Positions 21,493 through 33,900 of a DNA stretch of 64,000 nt are shown one piece after another. The position numbers and the translations under genes were made by a program. Position 1 is the stretch's first letter, and the number at the start of each line of letters is the position of its first letter. The notes under the pieces are model-generated. The model searched no databases. It had not been told where the DNA came from and worked only from the letters and a program-made list of their open reading frames with translations. Source of the DNA: Coix lacryma-jobi var. lacryma-jobi (Eukaryota > Streptophyta > Magnoliopsida > Poales > Poaceae); assembly GCA_009763385.1 (NCBI GenBank), contig CM019825.1, forward strand, positions 120,523,131 to 120,587,130. Direction: 5' to 3'.

Positions 21493-21694
21493 CCGAGTTT
21501 GGGCCTCAAAACTCGGGTGGCCGGTTTCCGAGTTTGGGCCTCAAAACTCGGGTTGGACGGTTTCCAGGTTTGGGCCTCAAAACCTGGGCTGGCCGATTTC
21601 CGAGTTTGGGCCTCAAAACTCGGGGTGGACGGTTTCCAGGTTTGGACCTCAAAACCTGGGCTGGCGGGTTGACCGGTTTGGGCCTCAAAACCGG
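21493..21694. repeat. Tandem hairpin array with compensating stems (solo LTR)
   Basis: Six hairpins at 21493, 21528, 21564, 21600, 21636 and 21673, spaced 35-37 bp. Each is a stem arm ending TTT, a loop GGGCCTCA (GGACCTCA in the fifth), and the complementary arm starting AAA. Stems alternate CCGAG/CTCGG and CCAGG/CCTGG, and the last is CCGG/CCGG, so both arms change together. Confidence 0.9.
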
Positions 21695-22550
21695 ACGGAG
21701 GTTCCTATGCGGAATGGTCAACGCGTGGCGGCACCGAGAGGCTTGCGTTGCGGCGAAGCTATCGGTGAGGAAGGCGCGGTGGTCGACCTGACGGCACGTG
21801 GCGGCATCCTGGAGCTTGCGTCGAGGCGAAGCGAACGATGAGAAGGCGCGTGGCCATCGGATAGAAACTGCCAGAGTTGGACGGTTTTACCCCTAGGGGG
21901 TATTTGGGTTAGTGCTTCATGTTAGGGTGTTTGTGTCATTCAGACGTGCGCCTATATATAGATGAAGGGGTTGTGTTGGACAGCCATCCTTGGACGGTGT
22001 CTCTCTCATTTTGTGCTTGTGAGAGAAGGGTAGGGTTAGAGGAGAGTTGGCTCTTGTTCTTGAGCTTTTTGCCATCCAAGCTTTGTGTTGCTAGGAGTGG
22101 CTTGTAGCCTGACACCAAGTGCTTAATCAATCATCCATCTCACTGAATCCAAGGATCAAATTCGTGCTTTAATTTGTCTTGCGATTTTGTTCTTTGCGTT
22201 TGCACGTTTTCCCCTCTTTCGATCTTCACGAGAATTCTTGTTTCGAGGGAAGATTCACAAATCTGTTTAAACCATCTTGTGTAGCTTCGTGAGAGTCTTC
22301 TTTCTACCGAAGGAATTTCTCTAATACCTCACGAACTCACAGATCAGGCAAATTTAGTTTTGGGATCGAGTTCTTGCCCGTTCTTCACCGTTTTCTTCGA
22401 TTCACCGATTTGGAGTTAGGTTCGAGCCATGATCTCTTAGGAGTAGCTCACTAACATCCTTGTGACCCCTCACACGAAATTTGAGCCCTAGTGTTTTGAT
22501 TTGAGAGGGATCGGGTCGATTTGGTGGACGAACAGGGGCTGCTCGGGTGT

Positions 22551-22906
22551 ACCGGACGCTGCCTCATAGCGACCGGACGCACCGAGTCAGAGTCCGGTCG
22601 TTGAACACCAGCGCTGTCCAGTTCGCGCGCGGTGACCGGACGCTGACTGGGAATCGACCGAACGCACTTGGTCTAGAGTCCGGTCAGCTCCAGAGAGTGT
22701 TTTGCGTGACCGGACGCTCGGGAATCACTTGACCGGACGCGCTGCTACTACTGTTCACCGTGCAGCTGGAACCGGACGCTGAGTCTTGTGCTGACCGGAC
22801 GCTCCACCTCCCAGAGTCCGGTCAGTTCCAGAGAGCTCTCGAAACGATTTTTCTCTGACCGGACGCGTCCGTTCGATCCTGACCGGACGCACCTCAGAGT
22901 CCGGTC
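22551..22906. repeat. ACCGGACGC / AGAGTCCGGTC array (solo LTR)
   Basis: Nine exact ACCGGACGC copies and four AGAGTCCGGTC copies (opposite orientation of the CCGGAC core), giving many potential CCGG-centred inverted repeats. The same array is in the other two LTRs and, reversed, at 63800-64000. Confidence 0.9.
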
Positions 22907-23311
22907 AGTGCAGTGATCGCACGTTTTCGTCCGTATCTTTTGCGTTCGAGCTCCGATTTGAGATCCGCTTTTTGCATTGGATTCCCGACTTCGTGCTCTA
23001 CAAAAATCGGGCTTCACGCTTTGAGAGATAGCCTGAATCCCCCTCGCGTTGCTCGGGGGAGGTTGAGGTTACCCAAAGTCCATTTTGTCACTAGTTGACT
23101 TGCGTGGATTTGGGCGAGGGAGTTTTTGTGGTGTCCCGCTGTGTTCCTAGGGAACATCCAACCATTCTCTTGGGTCGTGGACTTCACGTGTGTCTGCTTT
23201 GCTCTTGGGGTTGATTTTTTTGGGACAGAGGCTAGAATTTCGGAAGAAATTTTTTAGGCTCCCATTCACCCCCTTGTCGCCTTGCTTTATCATTTTCGGT
23301 CCTTCAATAGG

Positions 23312-24075
23312 TACATTTCAAACCTTGTATCTTAATATTTTAAAACTTGTCATTTCAAACATTACGTTCTAAATCCAGAAACTTTATACTAGCACTTTCA
23401 AAACTTTGCACTTAGAATTTATAAACTTGATACCATCACATTTAAAACTTTGTACTGCTAAATTTAAAACTTTACATAAATAATTATTAACTTTGAACTA
23501 TCACATTACAAACTTTGTACCACTAGATTTATTATTTTTATCTATCACATTATAAAATTTGAATTGTTCGATTCAAAATTTTACACTTACAATTTATAAA
23601 CTTGGAACTATCGTATCATAAACTTTTAATTACATGCTATAAACTTTGTATTTATAATCCTAAAATTTTATAATTAAACTTTAAATTTAAAACTATCACA
23701 TTACAAACTTTATGCCGATAGATTCAAAAATTTACATTTAAAATTTATAAAACTTTTCACTAACATATTACAAACTTTGTATCGGTAAGTTTAAAACTTT
23801 GAATTATCACGTTACAATACATTGTACTACTAGATTCAAAACTCTGGACTACCATGTTATAAACTTTGTAAAGGTAGGTTCAAAACTTTAGGATTCAAAC
23901 TTTACATTTGAATTCAAAAACTTTGTACTAGATCATTTCAATCTTTGTACTGACATGATATGTACTTTGTACACCTAAAATGGAACTTTGTAATTTGAAA
24001 CTTTGCATTCTAAGTTTTGAAATTTTGTGATATCACATTTGAAACTTTGTACTCCTAGACACGAAACTTTATAAT
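23312..24075. repeat. AT-rich degenerate AAACTTT repeat tract
   Basis: About 760 bp dominated by recurring short blocks such as ACAAACTTTGTA, TTTATAAACTTG and CTATCACATTA at irregular spacing of about 20-35 bp. No coding potential. It continues the tract left of the solo LTR (from about 20735). Its class (decayed satellite or interior of an unknown element) is not resolved. Confidence 0.6.
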
Positions 24076-24085
24076 CATATAAATT

Positions 24086-24664
24086 CCGCGAAATATATCC
24101 AACATGGGGTCTAGTTTTATAGATCTCATCATAATAAATGTAATGGTGCAAACAGAATTAAAAATAAATATTATTTACAGAAGTTATGATATTTTTAAGT
24201 TTGTACACCACTTGTGCCATAAAAAAACAGAATCTGACATGTTCCTGACACATGCATGCGCTTTCTTCTTTTCTCCCGTGTCCGTCAATTCTACATTTAG
24301 TCCACGAAAAATAAAAAAGCTCCTAAATAGTTCATACCGGTTTCAGAAGTCGTACCGAAAACAGGAAGCGTGCGCCGCTAGCGCGACCAACGCGCGCGCC
24401 CAATAGTGTTTTGGCAGGAGCCGTGGCCGGCGGCCCCTCAAGTCAGCCAGCCAGCCGCCCGCACGGATCTCAAGGCACGTCCTCGACGCGGCGAAGCATC
24501 CTCTTCCACAGTTTCCTTCCTCTGTTGCCCTTTCCAAAGCGACAACTCCCAACTCCCCCAAATTTTTGTCAAAGAAAGAAAAATTCCTTCACCTAGAAGC
24601 ACCCAACCCCACCCCATCCTCCGATCCCCTCCGGCCCCGCCTCCGGCCACCGCGTCCGCCCCCG
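24086..24664 (+). promoter_or_regulatory. Upstream region and 5' UTR of the ALIX gene
   Basis: Composition changes from AT-rich to GC- and CpG-rich near 24355, as in many grass promoters. A CCAAT motif lies near 24399. No clear TATA box. Pyrimidine-rich C/T tracts (24515-24640) precede the start codon at 24665. Confidence 0.45.
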
Positions 24665-27600
24665 ATGGCGTCGGCAGCGGGGTCCTCCAACGTGATGCTC
24701 GCGATCCACGAGAAGAAAACGACCGCCACTGACCTCTACCGCCCGCTGCGCCTCTACATCGCCTCCGTCTACTCAGAGCGCGAGGCCGCCGCGGCCGACG
24801 ACGACCTTAGCGTGGTGCGCGACCTCCGCACCGCTGTCGAGCAGCCCTCCCTCCCGGACTCCTCATCCCTCGAGCAGCGCCGCGACGCGCTCCTCGCCTA
24901 CGCGCGGGCTCTGGCGCTCGTGGAGCCCCGCTTCCCCATCTCCCCCGATCGCGCCCACGTCCACTCCCTCACCTTCACCTGGCACGACGCCTTCAAGGGG
25001 AACAAGAAGTGCGCCCTCGCCTCCATCCACCTCGAGAAGGCATCCGTGCTCTTCAACCTCGGCGCCGTCTACTCCCAGATCGCGCTCGCCGCGGACCGCT
25101 CCACCGAAGTCGGGATCAAAACCGCGTGCGGCGCCTTCCAGAGTGCGGTGGGGGCGTTCGCGTGCCTCAGGGAGAGCGGGGTCGCAGCCAAGGATGTCGC
25201 TGCGGGGACCACTACCGTGGACATCACGCCCGAGTGCGCCGGTATGCTGGAGAAACTCATGCTCGCGCAGGCGCAGGAGTGCTTCTTCGAGAAGGTCATA
25301 GGTGGAGGGAGGCAACCCGCGCTGTGCTCCAAGGTGGCGCAGCAGGTGCGTGGTTACTTCCTGTTGTTCAGTTTTACGGTTGGGGGCTTAGTTTGGATTG
25401 TGGTGTGGAGCTTTTTTGTTTAAATGGAAGCAATATTTTGTTTAAGCATTAGCCATATGTTTGCGAGCCATAAGTTAATTCTCGATGTTGTAGTGTTGAG
25501 GAGTGAGGACTTATAACTCTCCCGTTTGGATCCCTTCATTTTGAGGAATTGGAATTCACTCAATAAACTAGACTATTTGTCTTGGAATTTGACATTCCAC
25601 CACTTTCCAAAGTTCACATATAAGCCTATCTCAAATTCATAGGGTGAGAGAGGGAAATGGATTCTATAGATCACTATGTTATATTTCTACTTTGCAACTT
25701 ATAACACTCTCTTCAACTCACTCTTCTACGGTAGAAATGCAACATGAGTATCTCTCTTGTATAAGCAACAATAATATACAAATATAATCCATATATAATA
25801 ATATTAGCGTAATTAATATGTGTCTAAATTATGATTCTTAAAATGAATTCAATTCCAAGCATCCAAACGGGAGAATATGCTGAACCCAAAGCTAGGGAAG
25901 TCCATTTATCTAACACCAAGATAAACTTAATTTCGGAATAATTCTATAGGCATATGGGGCTAACTTGTCTGATTGAATTGTATTTTTGTCCTACTATTAA
26001 TTTGAATTAGTTTATATATGAGGACTTATCTGTTACACGAGTTGCACGGTTCATTTTTAGGTACTCTATAGTAGGGCACATTCTTATTCATGATGCCGTA
26101 CAGTTCTTTCTTCTGCAAAACTTTGGTGTCAATGTGCTATCTAACTAATTTTGGTCATTACATGTTCACATATCTTTTCAGGTGGGCATATTCTATGAAG
26201 AAGCATACACAGCTCTCAGTGGACCTCCTCTAAGTCAGCACTTTGATAAGACATGGGTGTCCCATGTCCAGCTGAAAGCTGCTCAATTCTATGCCGATGC
26301 TTGCTATAGGTATTTCATTGGATCTTCATGAGAAAGAAGAAATTGCTGAGGAAATTGCACGTTTAAAGATTGGTATGAGTGCCTTGGCAGATGCTAAGAA
26401 GGCTGCGAAGGGAGTTGCTGCCCAGCTTCTGGATTCTATCAACAAAGCTGGAAAGTAACATGAAAACCAACTTAGAAAGGGCTATGAAGGAGAATGATCG
26501 TGTTTACCTGATGCGGGTTCCAGCTGCTGGTTCCTTGGGAGCCCTCCCTGCAGCGTCCCTTGTAAAGCCTACCTCTTTGGCTGAAGTTTTCTTTTGTCAT
26601 CACTTGTGCCTGATGGCAGCATGAAAGCACTTTCGAAGTACACGGAGATGGTAGATAATATCATCCGGACCCAGGCAGAGAAATTGCAGCAAGCTAGTGA
26701 GATCACTAGAGTCAGGCTGAAGGAAATGGACTTGCCAGATTCTATTCTTTCATTGGAAGGAAATATATCCTTGCCCTTGGATCTGAAGGAAGACGTAGAG
26801 GCTGTGCAGATAAGTGGTGGCCCTGCAGGCTTGGAATCTGAGTTGCAGCAGCTTAGGGATTTGAGCAGGGTCAATCAGGAACTACTTGTTCAGACTGAAG
26901 AGCTTCTACAGAAGGAGGCAAATGAAGATGCTCAATTTCGTACACAATTTGGGAGTCGTTGGACTAGACCTCAATCAAGCACCCTAACCAAGAATATTCA
27001 GGATAGATTGAATCTGTTTGCTTCTAATCTGAAGAGAGCTGCTGATAGTGATTCTTTGATAGAACGAGGCGTGAAGGAGAACTATCCATTGATGTCTATC
27101 CTTGACAAAAGACCAGTGAGAGTTCAGCATTAGTATATAACATGAAACTAAAAGTATAATTAGGATTTAACATTTGAGTGGATTACCTATCTTTTTCCTA
27201 ATGAACCGTGACTGTTTTTCTGTTATCATCATTTTATTCTTCATATCTAGATAGTTACATGTACCTGTTCTCTGTTGCAGATAGAGTCTGCACTTCCAAG
27301 TATTTCCAGGCCTATCATGTCCTTGGATGGGAATGAAGATGCCATTGTTGGAGCCCTGAAACAAAGCTTGGTAATGTACATTAGTTTTTATAGCTGGTAG
27401 AACATGGAGTAATATTTTTTTTTAAAAAAAACTTGATAAAACTTTTATTTGTCAACAGAGACAACTGGAGTCTCTTGGAGCACAAAGGGCAGGTCTTGAA
27501 GACATGCTCAAAGAAATGAAAAGAAAGGTGCAACTATTGTTCCTGTATTTTTCATTATAGTTCTTTTTGCACGAGATTTTTCTGGTCGAACCTGTAAAAT

Positions 27601-30155
27601 ACATTTCATCTGGTGCTAGCATTAAATTACAATGCCATGGGTCTGTTTTACCTTCTTAGTGAACATATCATGCTTAAAGTTTTAATGTTCTTGACTTCTT
27701 GAAGTGTTGTATTAGTACTAATTCATCATGGGCTCCTATGACTATCAGTGCCTTTGCGTGTTTCTTTTGTTGCTGTACTTAGTTATATTCTGCTTTGCAT
27801 TGCCCCTTCCAAATTCCACCTGACAATTGTTCGAGAAAAAAATCCACTGGACAAGATTTTAGGGTGGTCCTGATGGACTGTTTTTCAAGTTTGTTAGTCC
27901 TTAAACTAGCTGAAATTCGTTCATCATCCTTCATTACTTAGAAATTAGTGATAAATAACCGATGATGTGGTCATATACTATAAGTATTTTAGTGTGCTGA
28001 CAAGATCCATTTTGGCCAGGATGATATATTGCCTAAGTTGATGGCTGGCGTGGGATCACATGATGATCTTTTCAAGAAGGAGATTGCTAAGTATGATCCT
28101 ATCTATGTTGATATTGCTGATAACATTGTGGCACAGGAACAATTATTGCTACAAATACAGGTAAGCAGGCGTACCTGATAAATACTGGTGGTGCAGTCCG
28201 CTTTGAGACTTTCTTCGTTTTTTAATTTGTGTATAGTTCTATCAACAACATATTTGTATTAAAACTGAGTAGTAGCGGCGTAGTTTTGCAATCGAGTGAT
28301 TTAGCTCCAGAGATGAGAGAACGAAGAAACAGCGGGAGAAGTGTTCATATGAGGCAAATGCCCTATATTTTGCCATGTACTTTCGTCTTGTGTCTGACAC
28401 TTAGATACTGGATCCTTGTACAGGCACAAAACGAGCAATTTGCTGATGTATTCAACCTAGAGGATTACAAAGGTAACCTTTCTGGATTTTTTTCTCTCAG
28501 TTGTGAGATGCCTTTACATTTACTTTTGTGACTTGCTTTATACATTGAATCCATGCTCTTTAGGTATTCTATAATTTTCATCATGTCAACAAGGTTTTAC
28601 AGTTATTGCTTCAGGGGTATATGTGCTAATTTTTCAGCAAATTATCTACTTAACTATCCATTTGATGTACCACTGCCTTTTGCACTTCACACTTTTGTAC
28701 TTTAACAACTTTTTTAAAATCTGTTTGCCTTATGGATGGTAGCTATTAGTATGTTATTTTGGTAACGTTCTTTCCATTTTTGAGCCCAGCAATTACAGTG
28801 CTTCCCTAGATCACGCTGACTGGTTGGGCAGTTATTGATTCGTGGGCATTTTTGTGCAAATTTCAGCAATTTGTCTGCTTCAGTTGTCCGTAAGCTTTCT
28901 TAGCAGACTAGGTGTTGCCCCATTTTCTGGAGCAACTTCAAATTGATACTGCTCTACTTAATTTCTACTCCCTCTGTTCCAAATTAGTGGTCACTTTAGC
29001 TTTCTCCTGAGTCAAACTTCTCTAACTTTGACTAAGTTTTTAGAAAAATATTAACGTCTGCAAGTTCAAATAAATGCACTATCAAGACATATTTCATGAA
29101 CTTAATGAAACTAATTTGTTGTTGTAAATGTTGATGTATTTTCTTGTAAACTTCAATCAAAGTTACACAAGTTTGACTTAGGACAAAAATTGACCTAATT
29201 TTGAACAGAGGGGGTTAACCTGTAATCATTGTTTTTCAAAAAAAAAAGTACAAACCTGTAATCATTGTTAACATGGAACTGTCATCACAGTCAGGTGCTA
29301 TTATTTTTTAGGTCTGTAGGAGTTGGATCTTCTAACAATGTGATGTGTAATTCTTTTTCTTTGTGCAAAGCTAATGTGTAATTTTGATTTGTTAAACTCC
29401 TTTTTTTTCAGCTGCTCGTGAGAGATATTACAAGCAAATCGCTGCTGCTGTTGCTAAATACCGGGAGTTTAAAAAGAACATTAATGAGGGCCTAAACTTT
29501 TATGTGACTTTACAGGTGTGATTGCATTTCCTTTCCATTTTCATTTTTGTTCCATTTGCATTGAACATAGGAATGCTGATGTCTCCCTCTCAAATGGGCT
29601 ACTGTACAGGAAGCAATAGGCAAAATAAAACAGCAGTGCAGTGACTTTATAATGACCAGAAACATTCAATGTCGTGAAATGATCGAAGATGTGCAGACGA
29701 AGCTAGCCGGTTTCAGCTTCTCGTCCTCCAGCCACTCAATGCAGAGGAATGCTTCTGTACCACCTGATCAGAGCAGCCCATCACCACCGCCGCATGCTCA
29801 GGCTCCCTATGCGTCTCCACCCGCTCAGGCTCCCTATGCCTCTCCACCCGGGGTAGACTCCAGGCCTGGATATTCTCAACCGGAGCCAAGACCTGCATAC
29901 TCACAGCAATACCCCCCATCCTACGGTGCGCCACCACAACAGCCTCCATATGGTGCACCACACCCTGGTCAGTACCAGCCGCCAGCGCAGCAGCCACCTC
30001 CTGGCCACGACTATGGTCAGCCGGCATATCCTGGATGGCGTGGGCCATATTACAATGCCCATCAGCCGCAGCAATCTGCGCCGTATCCACAGCCACCGTA
30101 CAATGCCCCTGGGGCTTACCCTCCGCATCAGAGCAACTATTGCAGGCCTCAATAA
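24665..30155 (+). CDS. ALIX: ALIX homologue, BRO1-domain ESCRT-associated protein (exon 2 frame-damaged)
   Basis: Eight exons: 24665-25345, 26182-27115, 27281-27370, 27459-27527, 28020-28160, 28424-28472, 29412-29515, 29610-30155, all with GT/AG borders and agreeing phases; about 870 residues. An N-terminal BRO1 domain (HSLTFTWHDAFKG, then HLEKASVLFNLGAVYSQIA) is followed by the helical V domain (ELQQLRDLSRVNQELLVQ; QLESLGAQRAG) and a C-terminal P/Y/Q/G-rich tail (YGAPPQQPPYGAPHPGQY). Plant ALIX links ESCRT-III to ubiquitinated cargo and deubiquitinating enzymes at multivesicular bodies. Exon 2 has three frame lesions: an extra T in 26313-26315, an extra A in 26443-26445 and a small deletion near 26586-26597. 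Either a pseudogenised copy or sequencing errors; splice sites and all other exons look intact. Confidence 0.88.
25519..25873. mobile_element. MITE in ALIX intron 1
   Basis: A 355-bp AT-rich element with matching inverted ends CTCCCGTTTGGAT (left) and its complement ATCCAAACGGGAG (right). Subterminal GGAATTGGAATTCA and TGAATTCAATTCCAAG also pair. No clear target duplication identified. Confidence 0.7.
28968..29215. mobile_element. Stowaway-like MITE in ALIX intron 6
   Basis: Starts CTCCCTCTGTTCCAAATTA after TA and ends AATTTTGAACAGAGGGG before TTA. The CTCCCTCNGTTCC terminus with TA target is the signature of Stowaway (Tc1/mariner-derived) elements. Confidence 0.8.
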
Positions 30156-30740
30156 GTCGTCTTGTTGTCGATGCAACTTTGTTTGTTTCTTTTCCTTTGG
30201 ATCTTACCATTGTGGAGTACATTATCTGGTGTACTACATACGAGAGTTTGGGTGGTGTAATATCAGGTTGGTTAGAAAAGGTACAGCTTGTATGATTTGT
30301 ACGTATAATAATGTGCTGGATATGTAGTAATTCACGGCTACGTTCTCATATGCATACTGCTACACGCCTACACCAATCAAGTGCTGTTACTTACCTTGAG
30401 TGCGTCTTAAATTGTAATTGTGGCCAACTAAAGTACCCTGAGCGTCATTTACCAATTGCAACATAACTTTCGTAAGTTTCCAGTCATTTTGTATTTCATC
30501 AGTAATTTTCTGTTTTCCGATTCCGACAAGGTGGGCCGCTGCCATATGGGTTGTTTGGACATCGGCTCATCCACCTCTGTGCTGACAAGAGGACGAGTGA
30601 CGTATGACAGGAGGGTTTTCCGGACAAATCACGATGATGGGATTACCCTAGATGTCGTAACCTACAGCTCAGTTTTTTTATAGCTACAGCTCAGTTATTG
30701 ACGGCCTATACAAGGCTCAAGCTGTGGATAGGACGAGGAG
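30156..30740 (+). other. ALIX 3' UTR and downstream spacer
   Basis: A T-rich 3' flank with an AATAAT motif near 30305 that could serve polyadenylation. Beyond about 30330 nothing further is recognised up to the left LINE target duplication. Confidence 0.4.
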
Positions 30741-30934
30741 GTCCTGCCCTTAATTTTTTTTTGACGGAGGGGTGGGTACGGGAGGCGTTCCCCACCTGAA
30801 TTTTATTTATCTATAGCCTGAATTGACCCAAGGGATTTACATCCAGTCAGAAACCATAATTACGGGGCAAGAGAGAAAGAGCTATTGAGAAGACTCTAGC
30901 TCTATCCTATTTGCAGCAGCATAGAAGGAGATGG

Positions 30935-33900
30935 TTAAGCCTTTAAATTTTTCTCGCCATGGACTTGGCACCAAATATCAGCAATATGCTTGTATTTCGC
31001 TGGTAGCCGCAGTTTCCACAGAGCTGCCGATGCCCTGCAGTTAGCAAGGAGCTGATTGAGCGAGACTTGATTCCCTCTGAAAACCTTTTCATTTCTTCCT
31101 TTCCATAGTTCCCAACATCCCAAAAGCAATGAAGGTAGCTGCTTGTTGAACCGGTATCCCAGGAGGCGGTGTCGCGGAGTGCAGATTGCCTAGCCCTGCA
31201 TTCAGAATAGCAGTCGCGCCGAGTCTATGCCAAAACTCCTTTGCCGGATGGCAGTGCAGGACAATGTGCTCCGCGGTCTCTTCAGCCTGGGAACAAACCT
31301 CACAAATTTTATCTGGCACTATGTGCTTGGTAAACAGAACTGCGCGGCACTGAATCCTTCCTTGCAGCAGTAACCACATGAACATTTGTATTCTCGGAGG
31401 AGCGGCGTTCTTCCAGATAAACTGCGCTCTGGCATCAGCCGGGTTACCTCTTGATTTCAAAAGCCTATAGATTGCACCCGAGTCAAGAGATGTATCGGGT
31501 CTGGCAAAGTGCGAGGAACGCAGATCGACGCCCCCAGAGAAGTTGACACTTGCCATTTTCTCCTCTACGATGAGAAGTTGGTGAGCAGCCGGAGGGGACA
31601 GCCTTGAGGCAAGAACAGAGCGCAAGCCCGAATGCTTCACTTCCGCAACAGTGAGAAGCTTTGAGGTGCAATGTGAGAGAAGTTTCGGGTATGCATCAGC
31701 CAGGGCTTCATCCTCGTGCCAAAGGTCGAACCAGAAGGAGGTTGTTGTACCATCTCCAATAGAAACCGAGGTCAGAGCCTGATAAAGAGGGAGCAAGGTT
31801 CGCAGGACCTCCCAATGATGTCCATGAACATCCCTTGACATTGATGAAATGCAGGCTCGGCTCCGAACCCATTATGCCCAGGCTGAGGACTGCGGGCAGT
31901 GCAGCCTGTGAATTAGCTTCAGCAACAAGCATATGTTTTGGGTGCCGATGTCTTTTATGCCTAGACCGCTTTGATCCTTGGTTGTGCAAACCTTAGTCCA
32001 TGTGACCAGGCATTTTGCCAATTTGGAGGAGCCCGACTTGTCCCCTGACCACATGAAGGCTCGGCGTTTCCTATCCACTTGGTGAATTGTCGAGGGGGAT
32101 AGCTGCAGCGAGCCCATGAGATAAACCAGCTGACTGTCGAGGACGACATTTACAAGGACCGCCCTACCCATAGAGTTCAGGAGGTTCGCTTGCCATCCAC
32201 TAAGATAGCGATCGGCTTTGTGAATGTATGGGGCAAAAGCCGAAATGGGTAGCTTATTGATTGACAGGGGGAGACCAAGATACGTCTGAGGGAAGGACTC
32301 CCTTCTGCACCCCAAAATCTGCACACAGCTAGCAACATCTGCCTCAGCCATATGGATTGGCACTAGGGTGCTTTTTTGGTAGTTGATATACAGTCCAGTG
32401 AAGTCCGAGAAACTTTGGAGCAGAGTTTTTAGAGCCATAGCTCATGCCGAAGACCCCTGCATAACTATTAGTGTGTCATCCGCATATTGCAACACTGCAC
32501 AAGGCCTGTTTTCTTCAGTGGGGTGACAAATTTGGTCACATCCTTTGATTAGAAGCTGTAAGGTTTCAGCAACAAGCAAGAACAGGTACGAGGAGATGGG
32601 GTCACCCTGTCGTAAACCTCTGCGACAAGTGATCCAAGGGCCGGGGCAGCCATTAACCAACACTGCCGATTTCGAGGAGCTTAGGATGGACCGGATCCGG
32701 TCATTCCACGTGTTGCTGAACCCTCTTGCTGATAAAACTGCAAACAAGGCACTCCAGTTGACAGTATCGAAAGCCTTTGCAAAGTCAAGCTTAAGCACAA
32801 TTATTGGTTTCTTCCTCTTATGACAGACTTGGACGAGTTCCAGGGCATACACAAAGGAATCAGCAATGGACCTCCCCTTTATGAAACCAGTCTGATGCAG
32901 ATCAATAAGGTTGGGAGTCTCCCTCTGAAGTCTCGAGGTTAACACTTTTGAAATTATCTTCATCGTTGTGTTCTGCAAGCAAATGGGTCTGAACGCATCG
33001 ACCTCAACGACATCTACCTTCTTGGGGATGAGTACCATGTGAGACCTGTTGATTCGTTCCAATTGTGTTGCACCTTGGTGAAAGGAGTCCAAGAGTTTCA
33101 GGACCTGCGGTCTGACCAGGGGCCACGCCAAGTGATAGAAAGCAGGGCCGAAGCCATCTGGGCCAGGGGCGCTATTGCGGTTCATACTTCTGATTGCCTG
33201 ACGTACCTCCAGCTCTGAGAAGTTTTCAGTGAGTTGACTTCCTGGCTGATAGGTATTAGAATATATATTGTTGAGGTTCAGTGTCGTAGAGGCTTGAGAT
33301 GTTCCGGCTGTACCAATTATAGAATTGAAATAGGCCGTGAGGGCTGCTGATTTTCCTTCATGGCTGACCACCTCAGTACCATTGACCCGTATCATTCTGA
33401 TGAAATTGTTCTGAAGCCTCTGAGTTGCAATTGAGTGATGGAAAGCCGTGTTTGCATCACCTTCCTTAATTACCTTATTCTTGCTTTGTTGCCTCCAGTA
33501 AGCTGCCTTTTCTCGTATTGCCTGATGCAGCGCGTACCTGGCCATTTCTCGTACCTGCACCTCGTTAGTGGACAGGGCCCGCAGTTCCTCATAATAGTAG
33601 AAAAGTTGAATGAGAAAGGTGCAGTTATGGATGAGGTGGGTGGGTGCCCTGTTACACGGATGCCAAACCTTTGCCGCCGCTCTCGTCGATTTGATGCATG
33701 CCACAATCTGCGCAGCCGGGTCCTCCCTTACCGAAACCTGAAGTCAAGCGGGAAGAACCGATTCAAGGAAGGACTGATTCCTCAGCCAGAAGTTTTCCAG
33801 ACGGAAGAAGGAGCTCCTGGGAATTGATGTTGAAAAATGCAGCATGATTGGGGAATGGTCTGAAGTTGGGCGAGGGAGGGAGGAGAGAGTTGCTAAGGGG

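Larger units (their letters stand above)
20839..23306 (+). mobile_element. Solo LTR, Sirevirus-like copia
   Basis: A 2468-bp LTR without internal domain, flanked by the 5-bp duplication ATAGG (20834-20838 and 23307-23311). It begins TGAGAATAT and ends TCGGTCCTTCA. The central and right parts are homologous to the LTRs of the complete copia element at 36461-47804: the shared AGGTGAAGGTCAAGTAGAGACGTG block, hairpin array, ACCGGACGC array and CTCCCATTCACCCCC terminus. Direct repeats around a single LTR indicate loss of the body by LTR-LTR recombination. Confidence 0.88.

Noticed and set aside
21493..21694. CRISPR-like array
   Set aside because: Regularly spaced repeats, but the whole unit including the spacer is repetitive, stems vary in pairs, and the context is a plant LTR.
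21320..21841. Open frame with repeated FGPQN motifs (173 codons)
   Set aside because: The peptide repeat is simply the translation of the hairpin array. The same array in the other LTRs reads in different frames with stops and shifts, so it is not a protein gene.
24566..24664. Upstream extension of the ALIX first exon
   Set aside because: The in-frame extension lacks an ATG and precedes the first ATG at 24665, which begins the conserved BRO1 N-terminus; the upstream part is pyrimidine-rich 5' UTR.
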